DNA of 64,000 nt from Azolla caroliniana (Eukaryota; Polypodiophyta), in assembly GCA_043228905.1 (NCBI GenBank), contig JBHGNT010000003.1, positions 8,122,001 through 8,186,000 on the forward strand, in the 5' to 3' direction. Below are positions 58,500 to 64,000 of the stretch, in pieces. Each line of letters starts with the position of its first letter. Within the stretch, counting starts at the first letter, position 1. The position numbers and the translations under genes are program-made. A model generated the notes under the pieces. The model was not told the DNA's origin. It searched no databases and worked only from the letters and a program-made list of their open reading frames with translations.

Positions 58500-59738
58500 C
58501 ATGTAATGAATCTTTGTACCACTGATGTAATACTGGGTTATCCTTGGTTTTTTAATAGAAACTCTTCTTTATCTATTGATTGGGTTCATCATTAAATTAC
58601 TTTTGTACTGAATGATTGTACTCATTTTATTTAATGTGTTAAAAAACAATATCTTTAGATTGTTTCCTTGCCATCAATATCCGAGTTGCGTTGTTCTACT
58701 TTATTTTAGTGTACTTGATCTAGACATTTACCTTTACAATATCGATAATGTCTCGGTTCAATTATCATATTTTGAACAACAACTCGATGAAATCATAAAC
58801 GATTTTTGTGATGTTTTTCCGAGTGAACTACCACATGGGTTACTTCCTAAACATAATATAGACCATCGTATAGATATTGTACCTGGCGTTGCACCAATAA
58901 GTATACCTCCTTATCGTTTAAGTCGATCCGCAGAGGATGAGGTATCGAAGCAACTCAAGGACTATTTACGAATGGGTTATATACATTATAGTAAATCTAC
59001 ATGGGGTGCACCTATTCTCTTGGTACAAAGGAAAGAGGGCACATGGTGTATGTGTATTAATTACTGATTCTTGAATAAAGTGATGATCAAGAATTTATAT
59101 CCATTGCCCAGGACTGACGATCTAATTGACTGTCTCTAGGGAACTCGGTATTTTACGAAACTTGATCTCCGTATGGGCTACCATCAAATTCGTATAAGTG
59201 AGGACGATGTTCCTAAAACAGTATGAGTTTTTGGTCATGACTTTCGGTTTGACCAATGCTCATGCCACATTTCAACAAGAAATGAATGACATATTCCAAG
59301 AACAACTTGGAAAATATGTCGTTATTTTCTTGGATGATATTCTAATTTATAATCGTATATTAGAAGAACATGCTAAACATGTCCACTTTGTTTCACAAAC
59401 ATTGCGCGACAAGCAATTCTATGCGAAGATCTCAAAATGCGAGTTCTTCGAGAAATCAATCACTTATCCTGGAGATCTCATAACCGAACGAGGAGTTGAA
59501 ATTGATCCTTCTCGCATCGAGAAAATCAAACTTTGGCCCACTCTTCAGAATATTCGAGAAGTTCGATCATTCCTTGGTTTTGTTGGGTTTTTGTGAAAAT
59601 CCCTTCGTAATTACTTCCAATTGACGACGCCATTTACTGATCTTCTAAAAGGTCAAACGCGTAATTCTACAAAACCTATTGTGTGGAATTCTAAACTAGA
59701 CCCTGCCTTTAAGGAACTCAAGGAATTGGTATGCAAGG
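58500..59738 (+). pseudogene. G1 protease end and reverse transcriptase, right arm
   Basis: Continues the G1 frame after G2: the protease/RT linker (58612-59067; [38 protein letters not shown]), a stop after CMCINY, then the catalytic portion (59198-59596; [34 protein letters not shown]). It shares the CINY-stop with the left arm. Terminated by copia B at 59739, preceded by the duplicated CAAGG. Confidence 0.87.
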
Positions 59739-59824
59739 TGTTGGGGATAAGGCCGTCAATGCGGAAGTGCAAGCAACATTCGTGATGAAGAAGAATCTGT
59801 GTATGCATGAGCAAGATAGACATA

Positions 59825-59860
<36 letters not shown>

Positions 59861-60051
59861 CACAAAGGAACCGTTATATTCCAATAGCAACAGTTACAAA
59901 TGACAACCAACACCCACTAAAGGTTACAAAGTCACTTTATATAGTGACTATCCTAAGGCAATTGCCCTTTATGCTATTTACAGAAATAGCCCGAACTTGG
60001 GATGTCCAAAGGGACAGTGTGAATACGGCCATTATACACTCGTATTCGACA
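59739..60051 (-). repeat. 3' LTR of copia B, right arm (313 bp)
   Basis: TGTTGGGGATAAGG...GTATTCGACA on the plus strand. Contains a GA microsatellite (59828-59858) and represents the pre-insertion state of the LTR that copia C split in the left arm. Confidence 0.92.
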
Positions 60052-60239
60052 CTCCCCCGTAATGGGCGTATACATGGGTTATCTTAAAGAATTACAGGTA
60101 TATATACAAGGTTTATCAAACAAATCGGATTTGTTAGAGTCGGCAAGATTTTAGGGTAGAAGACCGAATCGGTCGGGTCGGAAGAGCTAAAGCTGATCCT
60201 CAGAGAACCGATGTCGGTGGTTCGAAACCATCCTGTGCT

Positions 60240-61079
60240 GTGTGTCCGACTTTAACCAGTCCGATTTTTTGTTACGCCCATCTGGTGCCGAAGGGACTGG
60301 AAACGATCCGCCGAGAGACACTTGGTCATTCCATCTGTGACATTATCGATTGTGGATATCTTCTCGAGATCGATTTTCCCTGAAATGACGCAGTCCCGAA
60401 CGAAGTGATACCGAACGTCGATATGCTTAGAGGCATTGTGGTGAACCAAATTTTTTGACAAAGCAACAACACCCTGACTGTCACTGTAGACAATTGGAGC
60501 CGAGTTGGAGTCGACCTGTCAAAACGTGTGCGCCAGCCGACCGAGCCATAAAGCTTCTTTTGCCGCATCGGATGTAGCTACATATTCTGCTTTGGTCGTT
60601 GAGGTGGCTGTGCAGTCCTAAAGTTTTGACTTCCACGAGATTGCTCCATTGCCGAATTTGAAATAGTATTCGGTTGTTGATTTCCGACTGTCCACACAGC
60701 CGGCGAAGTCTGAGTAGGTGTAACCGACTACGCTTGAGGTTGAGTTCGGGCCGAAAAGAATGCCGTGGTCTTTTGTGCCAGCTAGATATCTGAACACATG
60801 CTTGACTGCGTTCTAGTGGGATCGGCCGGGGTTGTGCATGAATCTGCTGACGACTCCTACGGCGTGAGAAATATGAGGCCGTGTCGGGACCATCGCGTAG
60901 ATGAGGGAGCCAACTGCCGGTGCATACGGTACCGACTTCATATCTTCCCCCTCCGGACCGGATGTCGGATAGTCTCGCCGAGACAGCTGAAGGTTAATGG
61001 GGAGCGGGGTCAAAGCAGACTTGGCCGATTGCATGTTGAAGCATTCTAAGACACGTCCGATGTAGTCGGTTTGAGACAA
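60240..61079 (-). pseudogene. copia B RT-thumb/RNase H remnant, right arm
   Basis: The minus-strand frame from 61079 (QTDYIGRVLECFNMQSAKS) continues through VPYAPAVGSLIYAMVPTRPH to RNase H and NLVHHNASKHIDVRYHFVRD (60461). Stops and frame changes occur near 60815 and 60620-60480. It retains RT-thumb sequence that X1 replaced in the left arm. Confidence 0.85.
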
Positions 61080-61085
61080 GAAAAG

Positions 61086-61474
61086 TGTTGAGAGACAAGC
61101 TCAACATCGGCTGGATCGGCTGAGGAAGCCGAGGACCGGATCGGTTGGGACCGATCGGTTAGGCCGAGTGCGTAAACCGGGAGGCCGTTAGGAAAGATAT
61201 TTCGTGAGGAATATATTTGGGAGTTAGTGTAGGAGCTCTTAATGAGCATTGAAGTACTATCAGTACTTCGGTCAGTCCTTCTAGGACTTGTATAAAAGTG
61301 TTCACTAAAGCACGTCTTATGTACAGATTGAGTATTATTGTTGAATATAGTTTTTTGTGTTTCTCTCTCTCTATCTCTCTTGCGTATACCGTGTAAGCTC
61401 AAGCTCTCCATTAAACCTGAGTTTCCTCTCTTCTGTTCGGTCTTCATACTTGCTTCCGCACGCTACTTTCTACA
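61086..61474 (+). repeat. 5' LTR of copia A' (389 bp)
   Basis: TGTTGAGAGAC...TTTCTACA, then the PBS TGGTATCAGAGC at 61475-61486. It contains a GTATAAAAGTG promoter-like segment near 61290 and a CT microsatellite near 61362. Confidence 0.92.
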
Positions 61475-61546
61475 TGGTATCAGAGCGCGAGGGTTGAGAA
61501 CCTCTCTGCAGCCGACACAGCTTGACGAAGAAGAACAAGAAGAACG

Positions 61547-64000
61547 ATGGATAGAGGCATGGCGAGCTCGCTTCCAACAAAGAAGTTCGACAGAACCAAC
61601 TACGCGTCTTGGTCCTACAAGATGCACCAGTACCTGCTCAGGCACGGCTACTGGAGTTATGTTGAAGGAGCTAATGATGCGGCACCCGAATCGACACACA
61701 GAGACTTCCCGTCGTGGGAGCAATCGGCGAGCAGGGTATTATACTGCTTCGCGTCGTGTGTGGGCGAACAACTATTGAGCTATATTCGGGATGCAAAGAC
61801 GCCGAAGGGTGCGTGGGATAATCTGAAGAAGATTTTCGCCGTGAGCACCACAGCTAGGAAGCTTCAGCTCCGATAGGAGTTGAGCAACCTAGGACAACGC
61901 GACTTGTCGGTGGCGGACTATACCTCGAAGATCAAGGATATCTGCGACTCCCTCGCCTCCATAGAGGTGAACATCGAGGAGAGCGAGATGGTCCAGATCT
62001 GTCTCAGAGGTTTGGCGTCGAAGTTCGGAGCGTTCCGAACGGCTGTGTGTACCCGGGAGAATACGCCGTCCTTTTTCGACTTACAGTTGATGCTCCTGGT
62101 AGAGGAGAACCACGCGGGTGCGTCGACGAGCACGCACACCGACAACAAGATGTTGTACACGGAGGGAGATAGGACCCGTGGTCGTGGCGGACGAGGCGAG
62201 TCGGCGCACAATGGAGGCGGCTGACGAGATCAAGGAAGAAGGCACCGAAGTGATGCCGACAACAACTCCGGACCCTCCGGAAACAGGGGGAGTCGAAGCG
62301 ATGAGAACCGGCAAGGGAAGGCCATTGCGGAGTGCTGGTACTGTGGCAAGAAAGGCCACAGGGAAAGCGAGTGCTGGAAGAAGCGCGCCGATTTGGAGAG
62401 AACCGGTTCCGGAAATAGCTACGGACATACCGACAAGGGAAATCGGCAGCGATCGCACTACGCCGAAGACTCCGGGAGAGACGGAGAATGGTCTGCCTTT
62501 GAGACAAGACACGAAGCAAACTCAATGAAACAGAGCACCCCGAGATCGGACGAGGTGTGGTACGTAGACTCCGGCGCGTCAAACCACATGACGAGCCATA
62601 AGGAGTGGTTCTCGTACCTTGAAAAACCGATACAACCTAGAGTAGTCGCAACAGGAGACGACACTCCGTATCCGATCGCGAATGTCGAAGAAGTTCCCCT
62701 TAACCATGTCGGGCAGAAAGGGAAACTTATGAACGAGCTGCACCTTCCAACAATCACGAAAAACTTGGTCTCGGTCCGACAGATCGTCGACCAAGGGATG
62801 GAGGTTCGGTTTACACACCTCGGGTGCTTCATTGAGGAAGAAGGCCGTGTGATTGCGCAAGGGCGTAGAGACGGGAGGATGTTCATCCTCGATTCCACTG
62901 ATGGCGGCACCGTAATTTTCGCGAAGGGACAAAAAGCCGAGTCGGACATCGACTTGTGGCACAAGCGGATAGGCCACATCAACCACCAGCGGCTTCAAGA
63001 TCTGCAATCGAAACAGGTAGTGTTTGGATTGCCCAAATTTAGTGGCCGAAAGGCACAAATTTGTAAAGCCTGCCAGCTCGGGAAGCAACACCGACTTCCC
63101 TTCCCCAACGAGCGAAACCGGAGCCGGAACAAGCTCGACCTTATACACTCCAATGTATGGGGGCCGACACAAAACGTTAGTCTTGGCGAGAGCCGATATT
63201 TCGTCTTCTTCATCGACGACCACACGCGGCACACGTGGATCTACCTCATTGAGAGGAAGAGCGAAGTCTTCGACTGTTTCCGGGACCTCAAAGGGTTCGT
63301 GGAAACGGAAACGGGACGAAAGATCAAGTGCCTGTGGTCGGATGGCGGGAAAGAGTACTTTTCCGTTCAATTCAATGGTTACCTACAACAAATGGGAATT
63401 CGCCGTGAATTCAGTTGTAGATACACGCCGGAGTAGAACGGCGTGGCCGAGAGGAAGAATCAGTCAGTTGTGGAAGCGGCACGGGCAATGCTGGAGGAGA
63501 AGAGCTTTCCCAAGTTCTATTGGGCCGAGGCGGTAAGGACCACGGTATACATCCAGAATCGGATCGGAGACAAAGTGTCGGCGCACGAGCTATATTTCGG
63601 AACGAAGCCGAACTTGCGACACTTGAGGGTGTTCGGTAGCATTGCGTATGTGCACATACCGAAGGAGAAAAGGAGGAAGCTGGACGCAAAGGCCGAGAAA
63701 TGCATCTTGGTCGGTTACTCGGACGAGCAGAAGGGTTATAAGTGCTATAACCCTCGCACCAAACAAGCGCGTGTCGGCCGCGACGTTGTGTTCGACGAGT
63801 CCGCGTCCTAGTACCTGCCCCCGACTACGAACCTCGACTCCAATCCGAGCTCTGACGATGAGGTCAGCGAGGCCGAGATGGCTCCGGATGAGCCCAAAAT
63901 CGAGACCCGCGAAGAGAGTCCGATTTCACTCCGGTTAAGGGGACCGATTGGACGACTGAGTCGGTACGACCAGTCCGATGAAGAGCCGGCGAGTAGTGGA
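61547..64000 (+). pseudogene. copia A' gag-integrase polyprotein with nonsense codons only
   Basis: The ATG at 61547 (MDRGMASSLPTKKFDRTNY) starts a single reading frame with no frameshift as far as 63811. In order: UBN2 gag, knuckle (CWYCGKKGHRESEC at ~62333), protease (VDSGASNHMTSHKEW), pre-integrase region (HKRIGHINHQ, CKACQLGKQH) and integrase core (HSNVWGPTQ, FIDDHTRHTW, NGVAERKN). Stops interrupt it at 61874-61876 (TAG), 62222-62224 (TGA), 63434-63436 (TAG) and 63809-63811 (TAG). A catalytic-region HSD has become HSN. The acidic linker follows to the window end. By comparison with copia A, each stop is a single C-to-T or G-to-A change. Confidence 0.9.

Larger units (their letters stand above)
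47580..59738 (+). mobile_element. Ty3/gypsy chromovirus G1, right-arm copy (truncated)
   Basis: Inverted copy of left-arm G1: 5' LTR, PBS, leader with hairpin array and solo LTR, gag, protease (51393 interrupted by G2) and RT to 59738, where copia B is inserted at the same base as in the left arm. The integrase half lies beyond the copia B copy and outside the surviving homology. Confidence 0.88.
37716..61085 (-). repeat. right arm of the large inverted duplication
   Basis: Mirror of 12056-31458. Right-only insertions are the pogo-like element (42561-45722) and G2 (51393-58499). Copia A' terminates visible homology at 61085. The inner edge coincides with loss of homology to the left arm beside the telomere-type run. 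Confidence 0.9.
59739..61085 (-). mobile_element. copia B, right-arm copy, 3' portion only
   Basis: Its 3' LTR (59739-60051) is uninterrupted here, unlike the left arm. Coding remnants extend to 61079, where copia A' breaks it. Inserted in G1 at the same site as the left copy. Confidence 0.9.
61086..64000 (+). mobile_element. Ty1/copia retrotransposon A', 5' part (continues past window edge)
   Basis: LTR, PBS and gag-integrase in order on the plus strand. Same family as copia A (1-3909). Inserted after AAAAG (61081-61085) into copia B. The 3' half is outside the window. Confidence 0.92.

Noticed and set aside
62579-63370. 263-residue minus-strand open frame
   Set aside because: Antisense of the copia A' integrase region; the plus strand carries the conserved motifs.
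1-64000. CRISPR arrays, operons, bacterial-type regulation or rRNA genes
   Set aside because: The window is plant nuclear DNA. The repeats are TE or microsatellite derived, without regular spacer structure or rRNA sequence.
61086-64000. Copia A' as the palindromic partner of copia A (1-3909)
   Set aside because: They are the same family in opposite orientation but sit in different host sequences (copia B versus gypsy gag) with different nonsense codons, so they are independent insertions.

Overview
This is a retrotransposon-packed stretch of a flowering-plant nuclear genome. The evidence is Ty1/copia and chromodomain Ty3/gypsy LTR elements primed by initiator-Met tRNA (PBS TGGTATCAGAGC), a short TTTAGGG (Arabidopsis-type telomere) run, a plant pogo-like DNA transposon, and an intron-containing gene for a stress-response dimeric A/B-barrel (UP3-like) protein. 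I cannot name the species.

The organising structure is a very large inverted duplication. The left arm (about 12.1-31.46 kb) and right arm (about 37.7-61.1 kb, reversed) carry the same series of sequences: copia B 3' part, chromovirus G1, solo LTR, G1 5' LTR, copia D fragment, SINE-like tRNA heads, the UP3-like gene, LINE-like remnant, TG-rich tract, and CTCGAG-rich tract. The arms are separated by a spacer of about 6.3 kb (31.46-37.7 kb). That spacer is itself built from direct and inverted repeats, and at its left edge it carries a telomere-type run inside an 11-bp perfect stem.

Left of the palindrome, 1-3909 is copia A (minus, cut by the window edge), which sits in a decayed gypsy gag (3910-5480). 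From 5482 to 23371 lies chromovirus G1 (minus). G1 is split by copia B (7713-18735, TSD CCTTG), and the 3' LTR of B is split by copia C (13093-18504, TSD AATAG). At the right end copia A' (61086 to the window end) interrupts the right-arm copy of B.

Insertions private to one arm postdate the duplication. The left arm has copia C and element X2 (25026-26275, TSD CCGTT, with a clean empty site in the right arm). The right arm has the near-complete gypsy G2 (51393-58499, TSD CATGT, both LTRs 471 bp with about four differences by eye) and an intact pogo-like transposon (42561-45722, TA target, DD30D transposase).

The only host gene is the UP3-like gene, present as two intact copies pointing toward each other (26677-27685 plus; 41486-42478 minus). 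The right copy has the pogo element 83 bp upstream of its start codon, in the same transcriptional orientation. Nearly all other open reading frames are retroelement fragments inactivated mainly by in-frame nonsense codons. I saw no convincing novel system. The most noteworthy items are the gene-bearing palindrome, its telomere-repeat hairpin junction, and the probably young pogo and G2 elements.
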